From positions 620,001-684,000 of the forward strand of contig NC_065537.1 of the NCBI RefSeq assembly GCF_932294415.1: a DNA stretch of 64,000 nucleotides, read 5' to 3'. Both the position numbers and the translations under genes were made by a program. This document shows, piece after piece, positions 22,613 through 34,881 of this stretch (positions are counted from its first letter, which is position 1; each line of letters starts with the position of its first letter). Origin of the DNA: Quercus robur. Lineage: Eukaryota; Streptophyta; Magnoliopsida; Fagales; Fagaceae. The notes under the pieces were generated by a model. It had not been told where the DNA came from. It worked only from the letters and a program-made list of their open reading frames with translations, and did no database searches.

Positions 22613-22869
22613 GGGTGTGTTTGTTTGGAGGTGAAATAGGGTGGATGGAAAACTTTAGAGAGAAAATGGAAAGGAAAACTTTTTTGAAGTGTGTTTGGTT
22701 GGGTGAGGAGGAAGGAAAATAAACACTGGGGCCTAGCTAGGTGTTTTCTCTCTGGCCCACCAAAAAGTTTTCTCTCCAAAATGGAGAGAAAACTGAGAGA
22801 AGAAAGCTCATGAAATGAGCTTCCAAAAATACCCTTGGAATGCACCTCCAAGTCTCCAACGTGTTGGCT

Positions 22870-22908
<39 letters not shown>

Positions 22909-23531
22909 CTAGTTCTTTTTATTTTTTCTTTCTCTGGTACCAACATGTTGGTTTTTTTTTCTTCCTCCTTTGACTTTTTTTCTTTCTGTTACTAACATGT
23001 GTTAGCTTTCTTTTTTTTTTTTCTTTCTCTGGTACTAACGTGTTGGTTTTTTTATTTTTTTTGCTTGCTTGCTTTTGTCTAGACATGTTGGCTTCTTTTC
23101 TTCTTTTTTTTCTTTGATTTTTTTCTAGACGTGGAGCTTTCTTCTTCTTCTTCTTCTTATTTTTTTTTTTTTTTTTTTTTTTTTGGTGCTCATATGTTTA
23201 TTCTCTCATTAATTTTGGTTGGTTTTTGTTTTTGTTCTTTTTTTTTTTTAGAAAATAGTTTTGGGTTAATTTCATATATATATATTTTTTTTACTGAAGT
23301 GTCCATCTATACACAATTTTTTTAAAATATAATGTGTTACTTTTTGTTTTATTTAATAGGGACATAATGGTAAATTTATATAAACTTTATTTTCAATCAA
23401 ATAAAAAAGTTTTCCATCTCTCCACTTTTCCACCCTCCCAACCAAACACAAATGAGGGAAACTAAAATCTTTTCTATCCTCTCTCCATTTTTTATCCTTC
23501 CACTTTTCTATAATCCCAACCAAATGAACCC
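22613..23531. mobile_element. Tourist-like (PIF/Harbinger) non-autonomous foldback element, 919 bp
   Basis: Left end GGGTGTGTTTGTTTGG and right end CCAACCAAATGAACCC are imperfect inverted repeats. TAA flanks both sides (22610-22612, 23532-23534), the 3-bp target typical of this group. The interior is mostly T runs and has no transposase. Confidence 0.7.
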
Positions 23532-23932
23532 TAAAAAAAAAGTTGGTAACGTTTTGATGTATTAAAATAATATTTCAAACGGCAATTTCACCGGCATATG
23601 ATTACGCATACTTCTGTTTCGTATATACCAATTTATTTGAGCTAAAACTAAACTCTTGTCTATAATAAAATTGCAATTTTGCTTCCTAAGTTCAGGAAAA
23701 TTAAACACTGTTTTTACATCTAAAAGCCTTTGTTTCTTACCCCCACATCATTAACAAACACAATCTGAAAAAGAATTATTAACAAGTTATAAATGGAAAA
23801 ACTAGAACAACATCAACACCATATGCAACTACTACCAATAATACACATCTCTCCTTCATCAACACTGCAAGTGGTACTGTGCTAGAGCTTGGGAGCCTTG
23901 AAATGTTCTTAGTTTTATTAACATTCTTCAAG

Positions 23933-23984
<52 letters not shown>

Positions 23985-24446
23985 AGAATACGCAAGTCTA
24001 TTAGCCCTCTTGGGCCCATTGAATTGCACTTGTCCTAAGACTCATTGTACTTTCCATTTCATATGTTTTATGTAGAATGAGTCGTACAATATTATTTATG
24101 TCAGTTCTTCCTTGTATGGGTGTGAAGGGAGGGATGCTATATATCTCTTTGCATAACTGCAGTTACAAAGTCATTTTAGTTATTTTGCATGGTTGCGTCT
24201 AATGGGATTGTGCTTATGCACGAGTTTGCTACATAGATAAACCATGACCCATGAGGTGCAAATTGAGGCCAAAAATTAGCCTATAGCTACGAGGTCATCA
24301 AGAGGTTCAGAAATATCTTAAGTGAGAGAAATCATAGATTGCACCATAACGTGCAAAAACTTTATAAACTAGCTATGACGACGGAGTGATCTGTCTTCAT
24401 TAAGCTAATATTGTGGCTAGGAAAAAATATTCACGATCATAAACTA
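23532..24446. other. No supported gene; contains a TA microsatellite
   Basis: AT-rich DNA with a (TA)23 run at 23936-23981. No other structure was seen. Confidence 0.5.
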
Positions 24447-24842
24447 CAAGAAATCAGGGTTTAGGCAATGTTTGTAAAACGTCACTAAAAACCCAAAAAA
24501 CGTCGCTATTGACACAAATGGTCTACAGTGACTTTTTTTTTTTTTTTTTTGTGACGTTCAAAAACGTTGCAATAGAGCAATTGCTATAGGTCTACTGCGA
24601 CATTTTTAGAAACGTCGACATATGTGACTCTTTAATGGCATTCAAAAACTTTTAGTGACGTTTTTTAAAACGTCACTAAATAATATAACATTTGTGAATA
24701 TGTAGGAAAATACATTTAGTGACATTTTTAAAACGCCGCAAATAATCAAACCTATAGTGATGTTTCAAAAACATCACAAAAGCATTTGTCCTCTTGTTTT
24801 TTAGCGACGTTTTAAAAACGTCGCTAAAACCTGCTCATCAAA
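24447..24842 (-). mobile_element. Relic CACTA end with GACGTTTTAAAACGTC subterminal repeats
   Basis: AACTACAAGAAATCAGGG resembles a CACTACAAGAAA terminus with the first base changed. It is followed by AACGTCGCTA/TAGCGACGTT motifs, many in facing pairs, like the subterminal zone of a CACTA family related to but distinct from that at 8597. By the orientation of the 5' region further right, this is its 3' end. Confidence 0.65.
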
Positions 24843-24970
24843 TTTTTTTTTTTATAATATTAAAAATGCTATATAAACTACTCTAAATTCAACAATAACT
24901 AACATGAGCTTGTAATAGATCAAATATACCTATTGATCATCAATACTCCACAATAACAATTGTTCAAACT

Positions 24971-26046
24971 TGTAAGGTTGAATTTAATCAACCATTTTGT
25001 TGGCTTTATTCTATGCCAATTTGCTTGTAATTCAGCATTTAGAAACCCTATATTTAGGTGGGAATCATGTAAAAGTAGTGTGTGAGAGTGTGAAGAAAAG
25101 TTCAAGAGTGTGCACTCAAGTTGGGCCTCGTGACTGGATCTCGCGACTGGCGAGTCGCCAAAGGAGGCACATGTGTGAACCATGCAGGGGAGCTGAAGAG
25201 TCACGCCAGTTGGAGCACTACAAGACAAAACTTCTACTCTGGCTAGGCAGTTAACTCACAAGTCATTCCAGTCGCGAGCCCGAGTCGCCAGACAACTCTA
25301 TTTGTTACAAACCTGACCTTTCACATTCTAAACACACACCAGTATAAATACCCATATACCCACATATTGTAGAGAGCTTCCAGAGAGAATTTTGAGAGAG
25401 AAACTTTAGAGAAAAACAAGATTGACTTATCCACAATCTTTATACTTTGATTCTCCAAATTCCTCTACTCTCACCCTCTCCATTGTTACATCCTTGAGGG
25501 GTACATTAGCCAAAACATTTTCTCATCATACCCATATCTATGAGGAGGCTATTTGGTGCTTGGGAAGCAGTTAGGAAGGGACCAATTGATATTGGTTGAT
25601 GCAATGGGATAATTGCGGGATCTGGTAAGCTAGAGAAGACAAAGGTTCGGCGTAACCTCGTTGGAGCAAAAAGCTTGGAGGGCTTAGGTATATTAGGTAG
25701 ATTAGGCTTGGAAGGTCTTCTACTATTCATGTATCCCAACTTTATTCTCTAGTAGATTATTGACCGCTTGAAGGGCGGCCGAAAGGTTTTACGCCGAGAA
25801 CTTTGGTTTCCTCTTCGATAACACATCGCTATGTTGTCTTTGTGTTTGCATCTCTCTTCCCTTCATCTTTGTCATTTAATTACTGTTGTGGTTGTGATTT
25901 TTTTTGGTTTAGATTGTTTTATCAATTTTGTATTAGCTTGCTTTCATATTCCGCACATACATTGTTTGATAATAAGCTTCAATTGGTAATTCATAATTTG
26001 GGGGTCTAAACGTTCATAGGTGTTTTACACACTAATTGAACATTCA
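24971..26046 (+). mobile_element. Solo LTR of the Sirevirus 2 family
   Basis: It starts TGTAAGGTTGAATTTA and ends in TTCA, and aligns over its full length with the LTRs of the element at 27153. AAACT flanks both sides (24966-24970 and 26047-26051), a perfect 5-bp target duplication, so the interior was removed by LTR-LTR recombination after insertion. A TATA box, TATAAATA, is at 25343-25350. The TCGCGACTGG-type motifs are present but decayed. It is clearly older than the LTRs of the complete element. Confidence 0.92.
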
Positions 26047-26051
26047 AAACT

Positions 26052-26168
26052 TACACACTAACACCATTTCACAAAGATTCAAGTAGATATATATATTTAA
26101 TACCAATACATAACATATGTCTAAAGTATCATCTTGAATTTAACAAAACACTTGTCTATCTACACACA

Positions 26169-26210
<42 letters not shown>

Positions 26211-27152
26211 ACCCAAATTATGACAATATTATAAACAAAGTACAATACTTCCAAAATAAATGTGGTTGTTCAAAACAACTATGTGATAGCCCATACTAAA
26301 AAAAAACAACCACCCAAACTATGACAATATTATAAACAAAGTACAATACTTCCAAAATAAATGTGGTTGTTCAAAACAACTATTTAATAGCCCATGGAGT
26401 CCTTAAAACACTGCATTTACCGCGATAAGCTAGTTTCTTGATGGGATGAAGCTTGTGATCTTTAAGGAGTTGGAGATTGATGATCTACATCAAAACCACC
26501 CTGAATACAAATTAAGAATATCTAATAAGTTCATAAAGAAATCATTTTGAGTAACAAAATAATAGTAGCTATACTTAAAAAATTTAAACACTTAACACTA
26601 AATACAATTTTAAAACATTAAAATTTAAACACTATATTCCACAGATGTCCTATCTCTAATATCCATCTAACTCTTGTCCATAGCTATAGAATAAATTTAC
26701 ACAATAAATACCTATAGCACGATATCTTGAAAGTATAAACCAACGGTTAATCCATATTTCAATTACCCTAACACAATTAGCATAATCACAAGTATAGAAT
26801 GCTTACAAGTATTGGAAAAAAAGAAGAAGTAATTAACAAACATAACTCAATTTCCTAATTTAATAAACACTCCTAATATCAATTGCAACGACCTTATAAC
26901 ACCATGTAAGCCACTACTTGTTTTAATACTACAATCCACCCAATACAATTATCATAATCACAAATATAGAATGCTTACAAGTATTGAAATCCAAAAAGTA
27001 ATCAACAAATATAACTCAAAAATATCCATCCAAATTTAAAAAAAAAATAAACACTCTCAATATGAATATAAACTGCTTTATAGCATCATGCAAGCCACCC
27101 GCTTGCTTCAACTCAACAATCCACCCGCTTGCTCCAACTCAGCAATCCACCC
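26052..27152 (-). mobile_element. Relic CACTA interior with inverted copies of the 191-bp repeat
   Basis: From about 26760 the complementary strand matches the 5' region of the CACTA element at 8597: GGCTTACATGGTGTTATAAG and CTTGTAAGCATTCTATA(C/T)TT recur about 172 bases apart. Transposase coding sequence is absent. It is interrupted at 27153 by Sirevirus 2 and resumes at 36703. Confidence 0.65.
26209..26397. repeat. Tandem duplication of about 94 bp
   Basis: ACCACCCAAATTATGACAAT and the following 75 bases recur from 26305 with a few changes. An A run of 39 bases precedes it (26170-26208). Confidence 0.85.
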
Positions 27153-28249
27153 TGTAAGGTTGAATTTATTCAACCATCTAATTGGCTTTATTCCGTGCCA
27201 AATTTGCTTGTAATTCAACAATTAGTAACCCTGTATTTAGGTGGGTTTGATGTAAGGGTAGTGAGTGAGATAGAGTGAAGATTGCTCAAGAGTGTGCAAG
27301 AAAACAGAGACTCGCAGCTGGGCCTCGCGGGTGACTCGCGGCTGCAAGCCGCCAGACGCAGCACACGTGCCAAGCATGCTGGAAGGTGAACAGTCATGGA
27401 AGCTGGAGCACTACAGGACAACTGGCCATACGGTTATCTCGCGACTGGATCTCGCGACTTAGTCAAGCCGCGAGGTCAAGCCGCGAGCCACCCCTGTTTT
27501 GTAAAACCTGATGTTTCACATTCCTCTCCCACTCCAGTATAAATACCCCTTTTACCCACGATTGTAAGGGAGCTTTCAGAGAGAATTTTGAGAGAGAAAC
27601 CCTAAAGAAAAATAAAATTGATTCACCCACAATCTATCCATTAGAGTCTCTTCAAATTCCTCAACTCTCTTCCTCTCCATTGTCAAATCCTTGAGAGGCA
27701 TTATACCAAACTTGATTCTCACCATTATCATTACTGTGAGAGAGCTGTTTGGATTTCTGGGAAGCAATTAGGAAGGAACCAATCTTCATTGGTTGATGCT
27801 ACGGTCTAGTAGCGGAATCCGGGAAGCTAGAAAAGAAAAAGGTTCGGCGCAACCTCGTTGGAGCAAGAAGCTTGGAGGGCTTAGATGCACTGGGTAGATT
27901 AGGCTTGGAGGGTCTATTGCTGTCCATGTATCCCAACTGTATTTTCTAGTGGATTGTTTACCGCTTGGAGGGCGGCGGAGAGGTTTTACGCCGAGGGCTT
28001 CGGTTTCCTCTTCGATAACACATCCCGTGTTGTCTTTGTGTTTGCATCTTCCTTCCTCTCTATCTTTGCCTTTTTATTATCTGCTGTGGATTGTGTTTTG
28101 TTTCGGCTTAGATAGTTTTTACCAATTTCATATTATAGCATATGTTAAGTTTCCGCACACTAGTTGTTTGACATATTGCTTGAATTGGTTAAGTTGTAAT
28201 TTGGGGGTCTAAACGTTCAAAGGTGTTTATACACGTTTTTTAACTTTCA
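27153..28249 (+). repeat. 5' LTR of Sirevirus 2 (1097 bp)
   Basis: Starts TGTAAGG and ends TTTCA. TATA box TATAAATA at 27538-27545. Several TCGCGA(C/G) motifs lie at 27303-27490 in U3. Confidence 0.95.
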
Positions 28250-28251
28250 AT

Positions 28252-28263
28252 TGGTATCAGAGC
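28252..28263 (+). other. Primer binding site of Sirevirus 2
   Basis: TGGTATCAGAGC, exactly the complement of the initiator Met-tRNA 3' end, two bases after the LTR. Confidence 0.9.
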
Positions 28264-28328
28264 GGGTACACTTGTTGTGGTTTCATTACCTAAGTGTGAT
28301 CCTAGACCCCTATGTTGTGGTAGTTGTT

Positions 28329-31300
28329 ATGGAAAATACCATGCTGAATTGTAGCTTAAGTATTTGTGAAAATGATCTCATAGAGTTGTTAGAAACTAAG
28401 AAACATGCTAGAGTATTTGTTCACTTGCTGGAATATCTTGAAAATCAGAATCATGTCTTACACAGTAGCATATCTGAATCTAAATCATTGATTAAGAAAT
28501 ATAAAAGAAAGAATAGAATGTTGTGTGAGATGATTGAGAGTCTGAAAATGAAAAGTCAATCTGAAAGAAGCATGAAAACTGATGATGAGTTTGTGTTTGA
28601 AGGTCAAGAATGTTTGTCACATGTGAACTTATTTGTGCATACCTCATTGAAGGTGTTTAATGCATGTTTGTGGTATCTTGACAGTGGGTGTTCTCGCCAT
28701 ATGACAGGGGATAAGTCACTGTTTAAGACACTCAAAGAAAAGGTTGGTGACTATGTGACCTTTGGTGATGGAAGTCATGCTCAAGTCCTAGGCAAAGGAA
28801 CCATTGAGATACCTGGTTTGCCGTTGTTGAAAGATGTGCTGTACATAAAAGGGCTGAAGGCGAATCTGTTGAGCATCACTCAAATTTGTGATGATGATTT
28901 CCTGGTACAATTCTCTAAGAAGGGATGCTTGATCATCAATGAAGAGGGGATTCAGGTTTTGGAGGGAAATCGGACTACAGATAACTGTTATGGAATAGTT
29001 CCCACGGCACCCATATCGTGTAGAAGTGCTCGTGTGGATATGTTGGAGCTGTGGCATCACAGATTTGGGCATGCCAACTTCAAACAAGTAGCAAAAGTCT
29101 CCAAACTTGAAGCAGTCGAGGGACTTCCTAAATTTGGAAAAGTGAAGAAGACCGTTTGTGGTGCATGTCAAAAGGGGAAGCAAACTAAGGCAAGTCATCA
29201 CAAGGTAAATGTGATTGCCACTTCTCGGTGCTTGGAGTTACTTCATGTTGATCTAATGGGGCCTACCAGAACTGAAAGCCTAGGAGGGAAGAGATACATT
29301 ATGGTCATTGTGGACGACTACTCAAGATACACTTGGGTTGAATTCCTTAGAGAAAAATCAGAAGCATGTGAGAGGTTGGAGATTCTGTGCAAGAAACTAC
29401 AAAACGAAAAAGGGGTTCCAATTGCCAAAATTAGAAGTGATCATGGGAGGGAATTTGAGAATGCAAGATTCGAGTCCTTCTGTGAGAAGAATGGAATCAA
29501 AAGAGAATTTTCAGCTCCCAAAACTCCGCAACAAAATGGAGTGGTAGAGAGAAAAAATCGTGTGATTCAGGAGATGGCAAGAGTCATGTTACTTAACAAG
29601 CAAATACCTCAAAAATTTTGGGGAGAAACTGTCAACACCTCGTGTCACATTGGCAATAGGATTTTTTTCCGTGTTGGTACAAAGAAGACCGCCTATGAGA
29701 TATGGAATGGGAAGAAGCCTAGAGTGAAGTATTTCCGGGTGTTTGGAAGTAAATGCTATATCCTAAATGATCGGGAGAATCTTGGGAAGTTTGATGCGAG
29801 AAGTGATGAGGGTATTTTTCTTGGATACTCTACTACGAGTCGAGCGTATAGAGTGTTTAACAAGAGAACAAAGACTGTGATGGAGTCCATAAATGTCAAG
29901 ATTGATGATGCCTTATCTAAGGTGGAGATGATTGATGATGTAGAAGGGCCAAGCACCAAAGAGCCCGATGTTGAGGTAGAAGCCTTGGATATAGAAGGTG
30001 AAGAACCTATACCAGACGTAGAATCGACTCCCACCAACCCAAGAATGGAAACGAGATCGATGTCTAGAACATCAAGTCCTCTTACTCCTCCGGAAGTTCA
30101 TCCTCCTATCTCTCGAAGTGATGAAGTCTCCACATCAAAAAGGCCATCTTCAAGAGTTATTAAGAACCATCCGGAAAGCAATATCATAGGATCTCTTGAT
30201 GAAGGTCTTCGCCTCAGAAAAGGAAACATTCTGTTAGCCAATCATGTAACATATCACTGCTATCTTGCACAGTTTGAACCAAAAAGGGTTGAAGAGGCTC
30301 TTCAAGATGAGAATTGGGTTGAGTCAATGCATGAAGAGCTGAATCAGTTTGTGAGGAATGATGTGTGGGAACTTGCTCCAAGGCCTGAGAACGTTCATGT
30401 TATAGGCACAAAATGGATTTTTAAAAACAAAACTGATGAAGATGGAGAGATAATTCGAAACAAATCTCGGTTAGTAGCTCAAGGATACACTCAAGTAGAA
30501 GGAGTAGATTTTGATGAATCTTTCGCTCCTGTGGCAAGACTCGAATCCATTCGAATCCTCATGTCCATTGCATGCACTTTGAATTTCAAACTCTATCAAA
30601 TGGATGTAAAGTGTGCATTTCTGAATGGATATCTAAATGAAGAAGTGTTTGTTGAGCAACCAAAAGGATTTGAGGATCCTCATTTTCCAGATCATGTATT
30701 AAGATTGAAGAAAGCCCTTTATGGCTTAAAACAAGCGCCTAGAGCCTGGTACGATCGTCTTACACATTACCTTCTAGATAGAGGTTTCAAAAGAGGGTAT
30801 GCCGACCGAACTCTGTTTGTCAAAAATGATGAAGATTATCTCCTTGTGGCACAAGTCTATGTTGATGACATAGTGTTTGGGGCAACCATCGAAGATCGTG
30901 CTACTGAATTTTCTGAGGAGATGAAGAAGGAGTTTGAGTTGAGTATGGTGGGGGAACTCACATTTTTCTTGGGTCTTCAAGTCAAACAACAGAAGGAGGG
31001 TATATTTGTATCTCAAGAGAAGTATGCCAAAAACATTGTCAAGAAGTTTGGTCTAGACTCCAAAAAACATGCCTCCATTCTCATGAGCTCATCCACTAAA
31101 CTGAATGTTGATTCGTCTGGAGTCGAAGTAAGTCCTACATTGTATAGGAGCATCATAGGGAGTTTGCTCTATCTTACAGCCAGTAGACCGGACATTGCTT
31201 TCAGTGTTGGCGTTTGTGCCAGGTACCAAGCTAATCCGAAGGAATCTCACCTGACTGCCGCTAAGCGAATCATTCGATATGTGAATGGTACTTCAAACTA

Positions 31301-31802
31301 TGGTCTGTGGTATTCAAAAGACTCAAATGCTTGTCTTGCTGGGTATTCAGATGTTGACTGGGCTGGCAGTGTAGACGATCGGAAAAGTACTTCAGGCGGC
31401 TGTTTCTACCTTGGTAACAATCTTGTCTCGTGGATGAGCAAGAAGCAGAATTCCGTGTCTTTATCTACTGCTGAAGCAGAATACATCGCTGCTGGAAGTT
31501 GCTGCACTCAGCTTCTTTGGATGAAGAAATTACTTCATGACTATGGAATTCCTCAAGAAACGATGTGTGTCTTCTGTGACAACACCAGTGCCATCAATCT
31601 TTCCAAGAATCCTGTCCAGCATTCAAAATCTAAACACATAGAGATACGTTACCATTTCATTCGGGATCTGGTAGAGGAAAGAGTTGTGTGTCTTGAGTTC
31701 ATACACACCGACAATCAAAAGGCGGACATCTTCACCAAGCCTCTCGATGGTCCATGGTTTGAATCACTCCGTAAGACCATTGGTGTTGGTACAATTCCTT
31801 GA
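28329..31802 (+). CDS. pol: Sirevirus pol polyprotein with residual gag tail
   Basis: A single open frame of 1157 residues from ATG 28329 (the frame is open 26 codons further up without ATG). Residues 1-110 are a coiled-coil remnant of the gag C-terminus. Then come the protease site ([14 protein letters not shown]118), the GAG-pre-integrase zinc finger ([11 protein letters not shown], then CGACQKGK), the integrase core with D308, D371 and E407 (DD35E spacing), copia RT with YVDD at 844-847, and RNase H ([19 protein letters not shown]1008). It would process the polyprotein, copy the RNA and insert the DNA. No stop or frameshift was seen. Gag capsid and zinc knuckle are missing, so an internal deletion fused the leader side to the gag tail. 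Confidence 0.95.
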   Translation: MENTMLNCSLSICENDLIELLETKKHARVFVHLLEYLENQNHVLHSSISESKSLIKKYKRKNRMLCEMIESLKMKSQSERSMKTDDEFVFEGQECLSHVNLFVHTSLKVFNACLWYLDSGCSRHMTGDKSLFKTLKEKVGDYVTFGDGSHAQVLGKGTIEIPGLPLLKDVLYIKGLKANLLSITQICDDDFLVQFSKKGCLIINEEGIQVLEGNRTTDNCYGIVPTAPISCRSARVDMLELWHHRFGHANFKQVAKVSKLEAVEGLPKFGKVKKTVCGACQKGKQTKASHHKVNVIATSRCLELLHVDLMGPTRTESLGGKRYIMVIVDDYSRYTWVEFLREKSEACERLEILCKKLQNEKGVPIAKIRSDHGREFENARFESFCEKNGIKREFSAPKTPQQNGVVERKNRVIQEMARVMLLNKQIPQKFWGETVNTSCHIGNRIFFRVGTKKTAYEIWNGKKPRVKYFRVFGSKCYILNDRENLGKFDARSDEGIFLGYSTTSRAYRVFNKRTKTVMESINVKIDDALSKVEMIDDVEGPSTKEPDVEVEALDIEGEEPIPDVESTPTNPRMETRSMSRTSSPLTPPEVHPPISRSDEVSTSKRPSSRVIKNHPESNIIGSLDEGLRLRKGNILLANHVTYHCYLAQFEPKRVEEALQDENWVESMHEELNQFVRNDVWELAPRPENVHVIGTKWIFKNKTDEDGEIIRNKSRLVAQGYTQVEGVDFDESFAPVARLESIRILMSIACTLNFKLYQMDVKCAFLNGYLNEEVFVEQPKGFEDPHFPDHVLRLKKALYGLKQAPRAWYDRLTHYLLDRGFKRGYADRTLFVKNDEDYLLVAQVYVDDIVFGATIEDRATEFSEEMKKEFELSMVGELTFFLGLQVKQQKEGIFVSQEKYAKNIVKKFGLDSKKHASILMSSSTKLNVDSSGVEVSPTLYRSIIGSLLYLTASRPDIAFSVGVCARYQANPKESHLTAAKRIIRYVNGTSNYGLWYSKDSNACLAGYSDVDWAGSVDDRKSTSGGCFYLGNNLVSWMSKKQNSVSLSTAEAEYIAAGSCCTQLLWMKKLLHDYGIPQETMCVFCDNTSAINLSKNPVQHSKSKHIEIRYHFIRDLVEERVVCLEFIHTDNQKADIFTKPLDGPWFESLRKTIGVGTIP

Positions 31803-33773
31803 CTCTCTTGTGTGTTGTGTGCTTCATATATTTATAATATGATAAGTTTGTTTGTATTGAAGCACACACTTCTTTGTTAGCTCTTTGTGCAGCATGTTTA
31901 ATGTTTGTCTGTCCATTTGTGAATACTGTTGCTTCTTTCTATGTTTGTTCAATCTTTTTCTTCTTTTATGTCAAAAATCCAAAAATCACATAAAAATTAG
32001 AAAATCAAAAAGTTTGATTGACATTGTTGAGTTTTTGTCTCAAAACTTGTTTTGCCTTGTACCTTTGTGCTAATGGCATTGTGCATTTTCGAGCATTGCT
32101 TGTATCTTTGCACTCATATCTCTGTGGGAGAAATCTTGAAATCTATGTGATTGTTGTAAATAGATCTTTAAACTTGTCATGAATGATTAGTGAATGGTTT
32201 TGTTGATCTTGAGACATGCATAAACTTGTGTCTATATATCTTCCCACTCTTTATTTTTGTTTTGCTAAAAAGAGCTCACCAAATGTAAATCTCCAAATAA
32301 AAAGAGATATTGAGCTGCAAAAGCCTGTCGCACATTTTAGTATTCGACTAGGAAAAAGGGTAAGCGACTTTATATTAAAGAAAATGTTTATTCAAAAAGC
32401 CAAAGGCTTGTTCTTTAAAGTGAAATGTCATATGTCACTCTCACAATGAGAGATGATTGTCTCAAAAGATCAAAATGATCAAATGTTATGTTTGAAAGTG
32501 GAGTCAAATGTAAAGCTCCAAGTTATGTTATCAAGTTGTGTGGGAGGTCATATATACATATTTCTATAATTGAGATGGGTCACATGATCTAGTGCTAATT
32601 GTGTATGTCTTGGTTGAATTGATCATTGAAGCTCCACATTAGACTAAGGACTATCTCATTGTTGATATCCACACACAACACACAAGTTTATGTTCAATAA
32701 ATGTCATATTCATTTGTGTGATTGTACTTGATGAAATGTGTTTTCACATGCTCAATCTGTGTTAATTCAAGCACAAAAAGATTTTTGAGTGTTTTAGGTG
32801 TTTTTGGAAAGTATTTTGTTTAAAAAATCTGAAAATTTCAAAAATCCAGTTTTGCCCTGTTTTGGCGGCTCTGTCGCGGGTATGTCAAGTCACGAGCCTC
32901 AGTCGCGTCTTCGCGGGTCATTTTTGGCGACTTGTTCGCGAGTGGAAGGTCTAGTCGCAAGGTTTACTCAGAGATTTTCGCGGCTCAGCTCGCGACTCAC
33001 TCGCGGGTAGACCTTCCAGTCGCGAAAAACACTTAGAAAAATTTTTCAAATTTTTGTCCTTGAGTGTTTTGGCAGCTTGATCTGGCGACTTTTTGGTGAC
33101 TCATTTCAGTCGCGAAAAACGCGTGTTTTGGAAATATAGGGGCAGTTTTTAAACTTTTTTGTTTTCCCTCGATCCTTTTGTGACTGTTCATTGTCTTTCT
33201 CATCTGCTCTTATCCATTTACACCGTACCTCCATTTTCGATCTCCATTTTTGCCTCTTTTTAGCTCAAAATAATCGAGTAACAGGTATGGTTTTTCTGTC
33301 TTGAACTCTATTCTACTTGTTGTTCTGGTTTTCCCTCTGGATTATTCGCATTTGATTGTGTTTTTGAGATGGGTTTTTAGCTCAGCTATTACTCTTTGTC
33401 CATGTTTAGCTTATGGAAGCTTTTGTTTCTGTTTTGAGCTATTTTAAATTGTTGGTTTTGTTCTTCATCATGTGCTTAGCTAGGGTTTGCTATTTGTTGG
33501 TTTATCATCTTGTCTGATCTGCTGTTGATGTGTTGTTTCAAAATGAGCCTGTGTTGATTGTGGGTTCTTTTTCAGCTGATTGTGTGGTTTTATTTTGACC
33601 CTCTCTACTGTGTAGTTCAATTTGGGCCATTTGTGTCCCTCATTGCTATCTTCTGGTCATTTCATCCAGCTATTAGGGTTTCTTCATTATCCCTAAATTT
33701 CCACTAACCCACTGCTAATAAAGTCTGTTGGATTGTGTTTTGCCATTTCCCTTGTTCATAATACAGACTAGTC
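31803..33773 (+). other. Non-coding spacer of Sirevirus 2 between pol and extra ORF
   Basis: No convincing ORF. Holds the TCGCG-rich block at 32868-33122 and a T-rich stretch with several possible splice acceptors before the extra ORF. Confidence 0.6.
32868..33122. repeat. TCGCG motif cluster in the Sirevirus 2 interior
   Basis: At least ten CTCGCGACT/GTCGCGGGT-like motifs on both strands fall in 255 bases of otherwise CpG-poor DNA. The same motif type is clustered in this element's LTRs and in the solo LTR. Confidence 0.8.
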
Positions 33774-34868
33774 ATGTCACCATTCAAGAAAGCTGCTGTG
33801 AAAGGAGGTAGTTCCAAAGGGAAGGAACCCGTAATTGATGTTGATGATTACCCACCTCAAACAAAAGGGACTCGCTCTTCATCAAAGAGATTCGATCCCA
33901 ACAAGTTCAGATCATATGCAGCCTATCAGTCTTATGAGAATTACTTTCTACATGCCACACCATTACTAGAAAGAACTGTGGATCAGTCCTCACTTCATGA
34001 CACTGACATTCCGAAATGGTTTGCTCACAAGGACTGGAATTACCTTCTCTCTGATCTGGATGATGCGTATGAAGATTTGGTAAAAGAATTTTATGCTAAC
34101 GCAATTGTGGAAGAAGATGAACTTAAGTGCTGGGTTCGGAAAAAGAGCTTTTCTGTCTCTCCTGCGTATCTGGCAGAAATCCTTCACATCAACAGACCAA
34201 TTTTCCGACATTCACCAGTTTATGATGATCTCTGTCCTGATGAGGAGCTTCTCAAGGAAAGTCTTGGTCAAGACTTGGAGTTCTCACCCAATGGAAAATC
34301 CATCAGTGTTTCCTTTCTTTCTCCGAAACTGAGAGTGCTTCCAATTGTGATGTTTCACAATTTGTACCCTTTATCAAGCACTGGGTATATGAACCTCAGT
34401 CGTGCTTTGTTTCTTCATGATCTAATCTCTGATGTGGAAATAGACATCTGTGCTCATATCTTTCATGTTCTGCGCAAAACGGTTCTTCGAACTGAGTCTC
34501 GGATATGCATTCCTTTCTGCAGTCTCATTTCACAGATCTTGAAGCTCAAGGGAATTTATCCAACGGCAGATGAATCTCCTATCTCAAAACCAAGTCCTAT
34601 CAACATGCGCACATTCAATGCAAGCATTGGACATAGTCGGAAGAGAGCCAAACTAGAAACTTCTGCATCTCACAGTGGCTCTCATTTCAGCACTCTCTCC
34701 CTAGATGAGAAACTTGATCGCATTGTATCCTCTGTCCACGAGTTGAATACAAAGATGTCTGGACTCACAGCTTCTCTACACCATCACAGCACTCGATGGG
34801 ATATGAAGTTTACCTCTCTTCAAACTCAATTGGATCAAATTCAGAAAAAGTTGGAAGAGGATGAATAG
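33774..34868 (+). CDS. Extra ORF of Sirevirus 2, putative plant transposon protein family
   Basis: An intact 364-residue frame starting MSPFKKAAVKGG. It holds the same relative position as the ORF at 3617 and the same layout: basic start, globular core, Ser/Pro-rich linker and a C-terminal helix with heptad spacing (about residues 310-362). Core similarities include VKEFYANAIV against IREFYSNLSC and CWVRKKSFSVSPAYLAEIL against SWIRGVEFTITPPVVAEAL. No signal peptide or membrane segment is seen, so envelope function is unlikely. The family is commonly named putative plant transposon protein; its role is not known. Expression would need splicing or an internal promoter, as pol lies 2 kb upstream. 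Confidence 0.75.
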   Translation: MSPFKKAAVKGGSSKGKEPVIDVDDYPPQTKGTRSSSKRFDPNKFRSYAAYQSYENYFLHATPLLERTVDQSSLHDTDIPKWFAHKDWNYLLSDLDDAYEDLVKEFYANAIVEEDELKCWVRKKSFSVSPAYLAEILHINRPIFRHSPVYDDLCPDEELLKESLGQDLEFSPNGKSISVSFLSPKLRVLPIVMFHNLYPLSSTGYMNLSRALFLHDLISDVEIDICAHIFHVLRKTVLRTESRICIPFCSLISQILKLKGIYPTADESPISKPSPINMRTFNASIGHSRKRAKLETSASHSGSHFSTLSLDEKLDRIVSSVHELNTKMSGLTASLHHHSTRWDMKFTSLQTQLDQIQKKLEEDE

Positions 34869-34881
34869 CCTATTCCATGAC

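Noticed and set aside
24447-24842. GACGTT pairs as a CRISPR-like array
   Set aside because: Spacing is irregular, units vary, and the context is a plant CACTA subterminal region.
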